Positions 1 through 6,481 of a DNA stretch of 7,481 nucleotides are shown here, one piece after another (the first letter of the stretch is position 1; every line of letters begins with the position of its first letter). Under the pieces are notes generated by a model. That model had not been told where the DNA came from and did no database searches. It saw nothing but the letters and a program-made list of their open reading frames with translations. The translations under genes and the position numbers were made by a program. This DNA comes from Lysobacterales bacterium (GTDB lineage Bacteria; Pseudomonadota; Gammaproteobacteria; Xanthomonadales; SZUA-36), in NCBI GenBank assembly GCA_021648045.1, contig JAKITM010000110.1, forward strand, positions 1-7,481, given 5' to 3'.

Positions 1-260
1 TGTTCAAGCCCGCTGAAGGCCAGGAATACGATGCACAAACCATTGATCGCCGCCTGCGCGATAACGCATTGTTTGTTGCCTGGGCGCCCGCTGAAGCACC
101 TAAAATAGTTGTGGCAATCATTATCGAACACTCCTTAGGCGGCGGTTCCAGCACGGCTGCACCTATCGCCCGAATTTTATTGGATCAGTGGCTACTCACA
201 GCCGATCAAGTTGACGCTGCCAGCGGCGATGGCCGTGCACAAAGGGTGCCGGTCGAATGA
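1..260 (+). CDS. mrdA: Penicillin-binding protein 2 (MrdA), C-terminal end, partial
   Basis: This is the last 85 complete codons of a class B penicillin-binding protein, the D,D-transpeptidase that cross-links peptidoglycan during cell elongation, anchored in the inner membrane with its catalytic domain in the periplasm. The reading frame is open from the window edge (first full codon at 3) to TGA at 258-260. The visible part matches the end of the transpeptidase fold by recall: an ALFVAWAPAEAP stretch resembling the E. coli LMTAFAPYNNP segment, then a hydrophobic strand (VVAIIIEHS), a glycine-rich turn and a final helix (IARILLDQWL). The catalytic SxxK, SxN and KTG motifs lie upstream of the window. 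The tail after the final helix (about 20 residues) is polar and not recognisable. Its stop overlaps the rodA start by four bases (ATGA), as expected for the elongasome pair PBP2-RodA. Identification rests mostly on this context plus the terminal strand and helix. Confidence 0.9.
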   Translation, partial: FKPAEGQEYDAQTIDRRLRDNALFVAWAPAEAPKIVVAIIIEHSLGGGSSTAAPIARILLDQWLLTADQVDAASGDGRAQRVPVE

Positions 261-1354
261 TGAAGCCGTCGCTTATTCCCGGGTGGATCAGCCGGCCGCG
301 ACTGGATTATCCCTTGTTGGTAGCGTTGGTGTTGGTATCAATTGCAGGTTTGTTTGTTCTTTACAGCGCCAGCGACGGTGATCAGCGGCTGGTTACTAAT
401 CAGGCGATTCGCCTGGGTATCGGCTTTGCCGGTCTATTGCTTATCGCCTTGTTGCCACCACGATTATTTCGTCACTGGTCATTCTGGCTTTATTTTCTGG
501 GGATGTTACTGTTGCTGGCAACGGCTGTTTTTGGCGAAGGTAGGGGTGCAGACCGTTGGCTGGACTTATCGGTGGTCCGTTTCCAGCCTTCTGAGTTAAT
601 GAAGCTGGTAGTGCCAATGACGGTGGCCGCGTGGTTACACAACAAATTATTGCCGCCGGGCTGGCGGGAGGTGCTGGTTGCTGTAGTTATTATCATGCTA
701 CCCATGTTGTTGATTATCCGCCAACCGGATCTAGGGACTGCACTATTGGTTGGTATGAGTGGTGTGTTTGTGCTTTTTCTTGCGGGTATTCGTTGGCGGG
801 TAATATTTTCGTTTGCAGGTTTAGCCGCTGCTGCAGCACCGATTATGTGGCTGTTTATGCATGAGTACCAGCGCAACCGGGTACGCACATTTATCAATCC
901 TGAATCCGACCCACTGGGGCATGGATGGAACATCATCCAGTCCAAAATTGCGGTAGGTTCGGGCGGTCTTAATGGTAAAGGCTGGATGCAGGGAACCCAG
1001 TCCCAGCTTGAGTTTCTGCCGGAACACACCACCGATTTTATTATGGGTGTACTGGCCGAAGAATTTGGCTTGCTGGGTGTTTTGCTGCTACTGGCGGTAT
1101 ATTTATTTATTATTGGCCGCAGCCTGTATTTGGCAAGCCATGCTAGGGACACATTTTCACGCTTGCTCTGTGGTAGTCTGGCAATGATATTTTTTGTTTA
1201 TGTGATGGTAAATGGCGGCATGATCACGGGAATTATACCGGTGGTGGGTGTGCCCTTGCCACTGATCAGTTATGGCGGCACATCAGTGGTTACACTATTG
1301 GCCGGTTTTGGTCTGATTATGTCAGTCTGGGGCCACCGGCGCTTTATCCGCTGA
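257..1354 (+). CDS. rodA: RodA, SEDS-family peptidoglycan glycosyltransferase
   Basis: RodA polymerises lipid II into glycan strands in the inner membrane as the partner of PBP2 within the Rod (MreB) elongation complex. The protein is 365 residues, close to the 370 of E. coli, and has about ten hydrophobic segments. Family motifs are in place: GADRWLDL with RFQPSE (about 97-113), RQPDLGTAL (155-163), GSGGLNGKGW (234-243), FLPEHTTDF (253-261), and PLPLISYGGTS (334-343). Asp260 in the EHTTD motif aligns with the Asp shown to be essential in E. coli RodA (D262, from memory). ATG at 257 is chosen because AAAGGG (241-246) sits 10 bases upstream; a second ATG directly follows at 260. The start overlaps the mrdA stop, which suggests translational coupling. 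FtsW is the main alternative, but the length and the PBP2 neighbour point to RodA. Confidence 0.97.
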   Translation: MMKPSLIPGWISRPRLDYPLLVALVLVSIAGLFVLYSASDGDQRLVTNQAIRLGIGFAGLLLIALLPPRLFRHWSFWLYFLGMLLLLATAVFGEGRGADRWLDLSVVRFQPSELMKLVVPMTVAAWLHNKLLPPGWREVLVAVVIIMLPMLLIIRQPDLGTALLVGMSGVFVLFLAGIRWRVIFSFAGLAAAAAPIMWLFMHEYQRNRVRTFINPESDPLGHGWNIIQSKIAVGSGGLNGKGWMQGTQSQLEFLPEHTTDFIMGVLAEEFGLLGVLLLLAVYLFIIGRSLYLASHARDTFSRLLCGSLAMIFFVYVMVNGGMITGIIPVVGVPLPLISYGGTSVVTLLAGFGLIMSVWGHRRFIR

Positions 1355-1384
1355 CATAGAATCAATTAGCTTGTTTTTTATTAA

Positions 1385-1389
1385 AAGGA
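1385..1389 (+). promoter_or_regulatory. Shine-Dalgarno AAGGA deciding the mltB start
   Basis: AAGGA lies 8 bases before GTG 1398 but only 2 bases before ATG 1392. The spacing favours the GTG as the true initiator, despite the weaker codon. Confidence 0.6.
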
Positions 1390-1397
1390 ATATGTTT

Positions 1398-2381
1398 GTG
1401 AATAAAACCGTATTAATAATCAGTCTCCTGGTGCTGGGTTTATACAGCAGCAATGCAATCTCGCAGAAAAAGCACCCCGGTCAGGCCGAATTAGTCGAGA
1501 GAGTTGTAGCAACCGGTCAATACACACAGGCAGAAGTAGAAAAAATTCTGGCCGCAGCCGTGTATAAACAAAAAATTCTGGATATTTATACTCGCACCGC
1601 AGAATCCAAGCCCTGGTATACCTATCGCCCAATCTTTATGACCGATCAACGGGTTAGCGAAGGCCTGGAATTCTGGAAAGATAACCAAAAAGCCATTCGT
1701 GAGGCGGCAGAAAAATCTGGGGTAGATGAAGAAATTATCGTAGCGGTCATCGGTGTGGAAACCTACTATGGCCGTATTCTCGGTAATTACCGGGTGCTGG
1801 ATGCCTTGATGACCTTGGCTTTTTATCACCCAACCCGTAAAACATTTTTCTCGAAAGAGCTGGTGGAGTATTTACTGCTCAGCCAGGAAGAACACCTAGC
1901 GTTATACGAAATCAAAGGTAGTTATGCTGGGGCTATGGGGCTCGGGCAGTTTATGCCCAGCTCGTATCGAGCTTATGCCCTAGATGGCGACGGCGATGGT
2001 CGCCGGGATCTATGGGGTTCCCGCGTAGATGCCATTGCCAGCGTAGCGAATTATTTTAATGCCCATCATTGGCGTAAAGGTGAGCTGATTGCGTTACCGG
2101 CAGAAGTTGCAGCAACGGCAGCGCCCAAGAAAAAATCAAAAATGGGTAAGCCGGCATCTACAGTGGCAGCTTATCAGGCCGAGGGTTACTCTGCTGGCAG
2201 TGAGATTGCTGGCGATACTCCTGCTAACTTAATTGTCCTTGAACAGAAAGCCGGTAATGATTATTGGCTAACCTTTCACAATTTTTATGTGATAACCCGT
2301 TACAACCGCAGCCGCATGTACGCAATGGTAGTCAAGCAGTTAAGTGAAGAGCTGCGCGCCGGCCGTGATGCGGAGTTATGA
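1398..2381 (+). CDS. mltB: Membrane-bound-type lytic transglycosylase B (MltB family, non-lipidated)
   Basis: MltB-family enzymes cleave the MurNAc-GlcNAc bond of peptidoglycan in the periplasm and form 1,6-anhydro ends. The GTG at 1398 is preferred: AAGGA (1385-1389) lies 8 bases upstream. An in-frame ATG at 1392 would leave only 2 bases, and the TTG at 1371 has no ribosome binding site. From the GTG the protein is 327 residues. Residues 1-20 look like a signal peptide ending SSNA, with no lipobox cysteine, unlike E. coli MltB. The catalytic Glu is Glu121 in VIGVETYYG. The GAMGLGQFMPSSY signature spans 178-190, an EF-hand-like Asp-rich loop (DGDGDGRRDLW) spans 196-206, and NFYVITRYN lies near the end. 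A lysine-rich linker (about 243-251) interrupts the C-terminal part. The stop overlaps rlpA. The family is certain; the exact start and the periplasmic (soluble) location are inferred. Confidence 0.94.
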   Translation: MNKTVLIISLLVLGLYSSNAISQKKHPGQAELVERVVATGQYTQAEVEKILAAAVYKQKILDIYTRTAESKPWYTYRPIFMTDQRVSEGLEFWKDNQKAIREAAEKSGVDEEIIVAVIGVETYYGRILGNYRVLDALMTLAFYHPTRKTFFSKELVEYLLLSQEEHLALYEIKGSYAGAMGLGQFMPSSYRAYALDGDGDGRRDLWGSRVDAIASVANYFNAHHWRKGELIALPAEVAATAAPKKKSKMGKPASTVAAYQAEGYSAGSEIAGDTPANLIVLEQKAGNDYWLTFHNFYVITRYNRSRMYAMVVKQLSEELRAGRDAEL

Positions 2382-3178
2382 TGTCTGACAGGTTTAAAGC
2401 ACTCAAATGGCTGTTGCCGGCAATATTGCTGGCAAGCTTATTGGCCGCCTGTGGGGGCAAAGGCAAGCCCAACAATCAAAGCGATGGCCCTCCCGCAAAA
2501 AAACTCTATGCTAAAGATGTAAAAGTGCTCAAGCCGCGGCCGGAACCTCGCGCCCGCTACGGTAATCATTCACCCTATACCGTGCTCGGCAAAACTTATA
2601 CGCTGCTACCTACTGCGGAGGGTTACCACGAAAAAGGTATAGCTTCATGGTATGGGCAGAAATTTCATGGACGCAAAACATCAAGCGGCGAGGTCTATGA
2701 TATGTATGTTGCTACTGCTGCCCATAAGTCACTGCCCCTGCCGACTTACGCTGAAGTGATTAACCTAGATAACGGTAAAAAACTGATCGTAAAAATCAAT
2801 GATCGTGGCCCTTTTCATGCCGATCGTATTATTGACCTTTCCTATGGCGCGGCTGTTTTGTTGGGTGTCGACCGCAGCGGCACGGCACGGGTAGAGGTTC
2901 GCAGCATTACCTTTGCCAAGAACAAAACTCATTCCGGTGGTGTAAGTAATGTGCTCTATCAAATCGGTGCCTACAGCTCCAAGCACGCCGGTAAAGCGGT
3001 TGCAGCACAGTTGGAGCAGGCCGGATTGAAAAAAGTCAGTGTAGAAAAAACCCGCAGTGGTGGCAAAAAGGTCTGGCGGGTGCGCGTCGGCCCCATCACT
3101 GATACCGAAAAAGCTTGGCGCTATGAACAAAAAATTATTGAACTTGGCCTCGGTCGCCCCCATCGTGTTGGCAACTAA
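2381..3178 (+). CDS. rlpA: RlpA, septal-ring lytic transglycosylase lipoprotein (DPBB + SPOR)
   Basis: RlpA is an outer-membrane lipoprotein that binds denuded glycan through its SPOR domain. In P. aeruginosa it is a lytic transglycosylase acting on peptide-free glycans at the septum. The protein is 265 residues. It begins with a lipoprotein signal whose lipobox is LAAC, with Cys24 as the lipidated residue. A double-psi beta-barrel domain follows (about 82-175: ASWYG, KTSSGE, NDRGPF, IDLSYGAA). A C-terminal SPOR domain spans about 189-262 (YQIGAYSS, WRVRVGPI). Glu104, His115 and Asp141 keep the 11- and 26-residue spacing I recall for the P. aeruginosa active-site residues E120, H131 and D157, so activity is plausible. 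GGAG (2372-2375) is 5 bases before ATG 2381 and only 2 before the adjacent in-frame ATG 2378, so the start may be one codon earlier. It overlaps the mltB stop. Confidence 0.96.
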   Translation: MSDRFKALKWLLPAILLASLLAACGGKGKPNNQSDGPPAKKLYAKDVKVLKPRPEPRARYGNHSPYTVLGKTYTLLPTAEGYHEKGIASWYGQKFHGRKTSSGEVYDMYVATAAHKSLPLPTYAEVINLDNGKKLIVKINDRGPFHADRIIDLSYGAAVLLGVDRSGTARVEVRSITFAKNKTHSGGVSNVLYQIGAYSSKHAGKAVAAQLEQAGLKKVSVEKTRSGGKKVWRVRVGPITDTEKAWRYEQKIIELGLGRPHRVGN

Positions 3179-3214
3179 TAAGGTAAGATAGCACTCTATT
3201 CGCTATATACAAAT

Positions 3215-4456
3215 ATGATGACCAATAAATTACTCAATACTTTGGTGTATAAACAAGGCCATATCTTGTTGCTACTGGTGTTTTTACTAGCGATTCTAGC
3301 TGTGCCGGTATCGCTGCTAGCCCAGGAAAAAAGCTCAACAACCACGGTAAAGCCGGCTAGGACACCCATGCCTGCAGCACCGCAGTTAAACGCAAAAAGC
3401 TATTTTCTGCAGGATTTTCAGAGTGGTACTATCCTCGCTGAAAAGAATGCTGATTTACGCGTAGATCCCGCCAGCATTACCAAGCTAATGACCAGTTATG
3501 TGGTTTTTAATGAATTAAAGCAGGGCAAGCTGGCGCTGACTGATATATCCACCATCAGCGAAAAAGCTTGGCGTACCGAAGGCTCACGCATGTTTATTGA
3601 GGTTGGCAAACAGGTCAGCATTGAAGACCTCATCAAGGGTATGGTTATCCAGTCCGGCAATGATGCCTCGGTGGCACTGGCTGAGCATATTGCCGGTACC
3701 GAGGATGCCTTTGCCAGCATGATGAATCATTATGCGGTTGAACTAGGCATGACCAACAGTCACTTTGTAAATGCGACTGGCTTGCCAGATCCTGAGCATT
3801 ATGTCACCGCCCGTGATATAGCCACCATGTCTACCGCGCTTATCGCTGAGTTTCCGGTTTATTACGCCTGGTATTCGGAAAAAGAATTTACTTTCAATAA
3901 AATCCGTCAGCACAACCGCAATACTTTGTTGTGGCGCGATCCGTCTGTGGACGGCCTGAAAACAGGTCACACAGAAGCGGCGGGCTATTGCCTAACAGCT
4001 TCTGCTATCAGAAAGGGTATGCGTTTGTTGGCTGTAGTTATGGGTACCGATAGCCAAAAAGCCCGTACGGCAGATGCCCAGGCTATGCTCAATTATGGTT
4101 TTCGCTTCTTTAAAACCCATCAACTGTATCAGGCAGACCAACAGATTACCGAAGCTGTGGTATGGAGAGGCGAGTCGGAAGAAATACAGCTGAGTATTGC
4201 TGAGGAGTTTTTCGTCACTATTCAGCGCGGCCGCTACGATTCTCTGGATGCTAGGGTAACCATTGACCCGGAATTGTCGGCACCCATCAGTAAAGGTCAG
4301 GCTTTGGGTAAACTTCAGGTTTTTCTGGATGGTGAGGAAATTGGTTCTCGTCCATTGCTGGCCATGAGTGATATTGCCGAAGCCGGGTTTTTTGGACGCA
4401 GTTACGACAGCATTCGTTTGTGGGTTGGCGGACTGTTTGGAGACTCTGATGAGTGA
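3215..4456 (+). CDS. dacA: D-alanyl-D-alanine carboxypeptidase (PBP5/DacA type)
   Basis: DacA removes the terminal D-Ala from peptidoglycan pentapeptides, limiting cross-linking and setting cell shape. It works in the periplasm, attached to the inner membrane by a C-terminal amphipathic helix. The protein is 413 residues, near the E. coli size of 403. Residues 17-36 form a signal peptide with likely cleavage after LLA36. The serine-acyltransferase motifs are complete: SITK (Ser87, Lys90), SGN (147-149) and KTG (249-251). RQHNRNTLLW (231-240) and VDGLKTGHT resemble PBP5 closely. The C-terminal PBP5 beta domain covers about 302-390, followed by an amphipathic helix (about 395-408) ending in an acidic tail. 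ATG 3215 has no Shine-Dalgarno at normal distance; a second ATG follows at 3218. The gap to rlpA is 36 bases, and the end overlaps ybeD by 8 bases. DacC-like paralogues cannot be excluded, but the synteny favours dacA. Confidence 0.97.
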   Translation: MMTNKLLNTLVYKQGHILLLLVFLLAILAVPVSLLAQEKSSTTTVKPARTPMPAAPQLNAKSYFLQDFQSGTILAEKNADLRVDPASITKLMTSYVVFNELKQGKLALTDISTISEKAWRTEGSRMFIEVGKQVSIEDLIKGMVIQSGNDASVALAEHIAGTEDAFASMMNHYAVELGMTNSHFVNATGLPDPEHYVTARDIATMSTALIAEFPVYYAWYSEKEFTFNKIRQHNRNTLLWRDPSVDGLKTGHTEAAGYCLTASAIRKGMRLLAVVMGTDSQKARTADAQAMLNYGFRFFKTHQLYQADQQITEAVVWRGESEEIQLSIAEEFFVTIQRGRYDSLDARVTIDPELSAPISKGQALGKLQVFLDGEEIGSRPLLAMSDIAEAGFFGRSYDSIRLWVGGLFGDSDE

Positions 4457-4751
4457 TAGCAAACACCTTGAAGCAGAGGCATTGCATGGAAAAGAAGAGG
4501 AAATTCTCAAGTTTCCAACCGAAATAGCAATCAAGGCCATGGGCCGAAATTCAGATACTCTAGCACTGCATGTTGGGGGGCTTATTGGCCCCCATGTTAG
4601 TGCTGATAAAATTATTTCAGTTACCACCCGACCCAGTAAAGCAGGGAATTTCTTATCGGTTACGGTCAGGGTCATGGCTGATTCCCGTGAACAACTCGAC
4701 ACTATCTATCAGGCACTGACCGATAGTGAAGAAGTATTGATGGCGCTGTAG
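4449..4751 (+). CDS. ybeD: YbeD, DUF493 ACT-like small protein
   Basis: This is a 100-residue protein of the YbeD/DUF493 family, with a ferredoxin-like fold related to ACT regulatory domains. Its biochemical role is not established. Conservation between dacA and lipB has led to suggestions of a role in lipoate metabolism or amino-acid sensing. Visible family features are the LKFPTEIAIKAMG start (about 21-33), KPS-like RPSKAGNFLSVTVRV (about 61-75), and the terminal YQALTDSEEV. Compared with the 87-residue E. coli protein, there is an acidic N-terminal extension of roughly a dozen residues. ATG 4449 is chosen because GGAG (4439-4442) sits 6 bases upstream; the frame is open further upstream, but that part lies inside dacA. 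The start overlaps the dacA stop by 8 bases, so coupled translation is likely. Confidence 0.92.
   Translation: MSDSKHLEAEALHGKEEEILKFPTEIAIKAMGRNSDTLALHVGGLIGPHVSADKIISVTTRPSKAGNFLSVTVRVMADSREQLDTIYQALTDSEEVLMAL
4574..4594 (+). other. G/C-rich hairpin inside ybeD
   Basis: The run of six G at 4575-4580 followed by C4581 can pair with G4588 and the five C at 4589-4593. This gives a perfect six-pair all-G:C stem (4576-4581 with 4588-4593) around the loop TTATTG. No T-run follows, so it is not an ordinary intrinsic terminator. It encodes glycine- and proline-containing residues of YbeD, so it may be only a coding coincidence. Confidence 0.45.
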
Positions 4752-4757
4752 AAGTTT

Positions 4758-5471
4758 ATGAGCGGTGTTATACGCCCGGTTTCAGCTTATGAGATGAATA
4801 CCCTTGGGGTTCGTGATCTGGGTATGCGTGATTATCAGCCGGTCTGGGAATCCATGCAGCAATTTACCGACAGCAGGGGTGAAAACAGCCCGGATGAGCT
4901 TTGGCTGCTCGAGCATCAGCCGGTCTTCACTCAGGGACAGGCGGGTAAAGCGGAGCACTTGCTCGCGCCCGGCGATATTCCCGTTTTGCAGGTCGACCGT
5001 GGTGGACAGGTTACCTATCATGGCCCCGGCCAGTTGATCGCCTATCCGTTACTGGATATTCGCCGGCGTAAACTATCGATTCGCGATATGGTCCATGCTA
5101 TTGAGCAGGCGATAATCAATACATTGGCCGATTTTGAAATTCAGGCTGAGCGGAATCCGGGAGCACCCGGGGTGTATGTCGGCGCTGCAAAAATTGCCGC
5201 ATTGGGCTTGCGAATTCGCAAAGGCTGCAGTTTTCATGGGCTTTCGCTAAATATTGATATGAATACCGAACCATTTGCACGGATCAACCCCTGTGGTTTT
5301 CAGGGTTTGGAAATTACCCAGGTGATTGACCAAGTGCCCACGCAAAACCGGGCAGAACTAAGCCTAAGCAAAGTGAAGTCTGTGCTGGTAGGTAAATTAT
5401 TAGAAGAATTACATTACGGCGGCGTGTTGGTTTTGGCCGCAGGAATTGGCAGATCAGGAATTGACAGATAA
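4758..5471 (+). CDS. lipB: Octanoyl-(acyl-carrier-protein):protein N-octanoyltransferase
   Basis: LipB moves the octanoyl group from octanoyl-ACP to the lipoyl-domain lysine of enzymes such as pyruvate and 2-oxoglutarate dehydrogenase E2 and GcvH. This is the first step of de novo lipoate assembly in the cytoplasm. The protein is 237 residues against 213 in E. coli. The core is strongly conserved: LLEHQPVFTQGQAGKAEH (50-67), RGGQVTYHGPGQ (81-92), PGVYVGAAKIAALGLRI (137-153) with catalytic Lys145, SFHGLSLN (158-165), and RINPCG (175-180) with acyl-thioester Cys179. ATG 4758 has only a weak AGAAG 3 bases away; Met13 (ATG 4794) lines up with the E. coli start, so the true N-terminus is uncertain. 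The gap after ybeD is 6 bases, and the stop shares one base with lipA. The last codons contain a 15-bp tandem repeat. Confidence 0.96.
   Translation: MSGVIRPVSAYEMNTLGVRDLGMRDYQPVWESMQQFTDSRGENSPDELWLLEHQPVFTQGQAGKAEHLLAPGDIPVLQVDRGGQVTYHGPGQLIAYPLLDIRRRKLSIRDMVHAIEQAIINTLADFEIQAERNPGAPGVYVGAAKIAALGLRIRKGCSFHGLSLNIDMNTEPFARINPCGFQGLEITQVIDQVPTQNRAELSLSKVKSVLVGKLLEELHYGGVLVLAAGIGRSGIDR
5440..5469 (+). repeat. 15-bp tandem duplication at the lipB 3' end
   Basis: CAGGAATTGGCAGAT (5440-5454) is followed immediately by CAGGAATTGACAGAT (5455-5469), with one mismatch in 15. The unit equals five codons, so it stays in frame and gives GIGRS followed by GIDR at the LipB C-terminus. Each copy contains AGGAA. 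The second copy (5456-5460) lies 10 bases before the lipA ATG and serves as its likely ribosome binding site. Confidence 0.85.
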
Positions 5472-6475
5472 TGAATGATAAAAGCGGGCGTAGCCCGATA
5501 CCAATAACATTGGCAGATGCCCCGCCACAGGCGGTAGAGGCGCTGGTAAAAGAACTAGGCGCGGATAAAATCAGTCGCAACACGGCAAAATTTGAGCGCG
5601 CTGAAGTTCTACGCAAACCCGACTGGATCCGCGTGCGCTTACCGCTGGGTAATGCAGTTGCTAAGTTGAAATCACGGCTGCGTGAAAATAGCCTGGTTAC
5701 CGTTTGTGAAGAGGCCTCCTGTCCTAATATTCATGAGTGCTTTAGTAAAGGCACAGCAACTTTCATGATTCTTGGGGAAGTCTGTACCCGGCGTTGCTCA
5801 TTTTGTGATGTGGCCCATGGGCGGCCCTTAGCTGTAGATACCCGAGAGCCTGCACAGTTGGCGGAAACCATCGCCAGTATGCAATTGAAATATGTGGTGA
5901 TTACCTCAGTAGATCGCGATGATTTGCTAGATGGCGGCGCCCAGCATTATGCCGATTGTATCCGTGAGGTGAGAGCTGCCAGCCCGGATATTAAAATTGA
6001 AATCCTAGTGCCAGATTTTCGCGGCAAAGGACGCATGCAGCGGGCGCTAGATATTCTCGATCAGGCACTGCCCGATGTGTTTAACCATAACCTGGAAACG
6101 GTAGCACCACTGTACCCGAATGTTCGTCCCGGTGCCGATTATCAATGGTCGTTAGAATTACTGAAAGCCTTCAAACAGCGGCATCCGAAAATCCCTACAA
6201 AATCAGGTATCATGCTCGGCCTTGGAGAGGATCTTGCGCAGGTAGAAGCCTTGTTTCAGGATTTAAAAGATCACCAAGTTGATATGATCACCGTAGGTCA
6301 ATATCTGCAGCCTACCAGCCATCATCATCCGGTACTGCGTTACTGGACACCCGATGAATTTGCATATCTTGCGGAACTGGGAAATAAGATAGGTTTTTCC
6401 CATGTTGCCAGTGGCCCGTTGGTGCGCTCGTCCTACCATGCGGATATTCAGGCTGAAGGGGTTATTGGCGGATAA
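5471..6475 (+). CDS. lipA: Lipoyl synthase (radical SAM)
   Basis: LipA inserts two sulfur atoms at C6 and C8 of protein-bound octanoyl chains made by LipB, using S-adenosylmethionine and two 4Fe-4S clusters, in the cytoplasm. The protein is 334 residues, slightly longer than E. coli (321). Both cluster motifs are complete: the auxiliary Cys79-x4-Cys84-x5-Cys90 and the radical-SAM Cys105-x3-Cys109-x2-Cys112. The conserved C-terminal RSSYHAD (319-325) carries the serine that ligates the auxiliary cluster. Other signatures are VVITSVDRDDL (142-152), VFNHNLETV (203-211), PTKSGIMLGLGE (242-253) and TVGQYLQPT (274-282). The start ATG shares one base with the lipB stop; AGGAA at 5456-5460 is 10 bases upstream. 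After VPDFRG there is a Lys-Gly pair (186-187) that I do not recall from E. coli or Pseudomonas LipA. Confidence 0.98.
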   Translation: MNDKSGRSPIPITLADAPPQAVEALVKELGADKISRNTAKFERAEVLRKPDWIRVRLPLGNAVAKLKSRLRENSLVTVCEEASCPNIHECFSKGTATFMILGEVCTRRCSFCDVAHGRPLAVDTREPAQLAETIASMQLKYVVITSVDRDDLLDGGAQHYADCIREVRAASPDIKIEILVPDFRGKGRMQRALDILDQALPDVFNHNLETVAPLYPNVRPGADYQWSLELLKAFKQRHPKIPTKSGIMLGLGEDLAQVEALFQDLKDHQVDMITVGQYLQPTSHHHPVLRYWTPDEFAYLAELGNKIGFSHVASGPLVRSSYHADIQAEGVIGG

Positions 6476-6481
6476 CGCCAA
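6465..6481 (+). other. Hairpin enclosing the lipA stop codon
   Basis: TTGGCG (6465-6470) and CGCCAA (6476-6481) are perfect inverted repeats around a 5-base loop, GATAA, that contains the lipA stop. The sequence after it (CAGATAATTAAACC) has no T-run, so it is at best a weak terminator. It could instead protect a 3' RNA end. A second, weaker inverted repeat, CGCCG/CGGCG (6495-6499 and 6513-6517, 13-base loop), follows. Confidence 0.4.

Noticed and set aside
490..1152. Long minus-strand open frame of 220 codons
   Set aside because: It lies wholly inside rodA on the opposite strand, has no recognisable domain, and rodA is certain.
1355..1397. T-rich stretch after rodA as a terminator
   Set aside because: There is a T-run at 1374-1380, but no stable stem precedes it.
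3168..3209. Possible dacA promoter, TTGGCA with TATATA
   Set aside because: The -35-like box matches well, but the spacing to TATATA is 30 bases, and that box would start transcription at the ATG itself.
4368..4448. Longer ybeD start inside dacA
   Set aside because: The extension is just another frame of the DacA C-terminus; ATG 4449 has a GGAG at proper spacing and gives the family-like protein.
3992..4702. Minus-strand open frame of 236 codons spanning the dacA-ybeD junction
   Set aside because: It is antisense to two conserved genes, has serine-rich shadow-like composition and no family motif.
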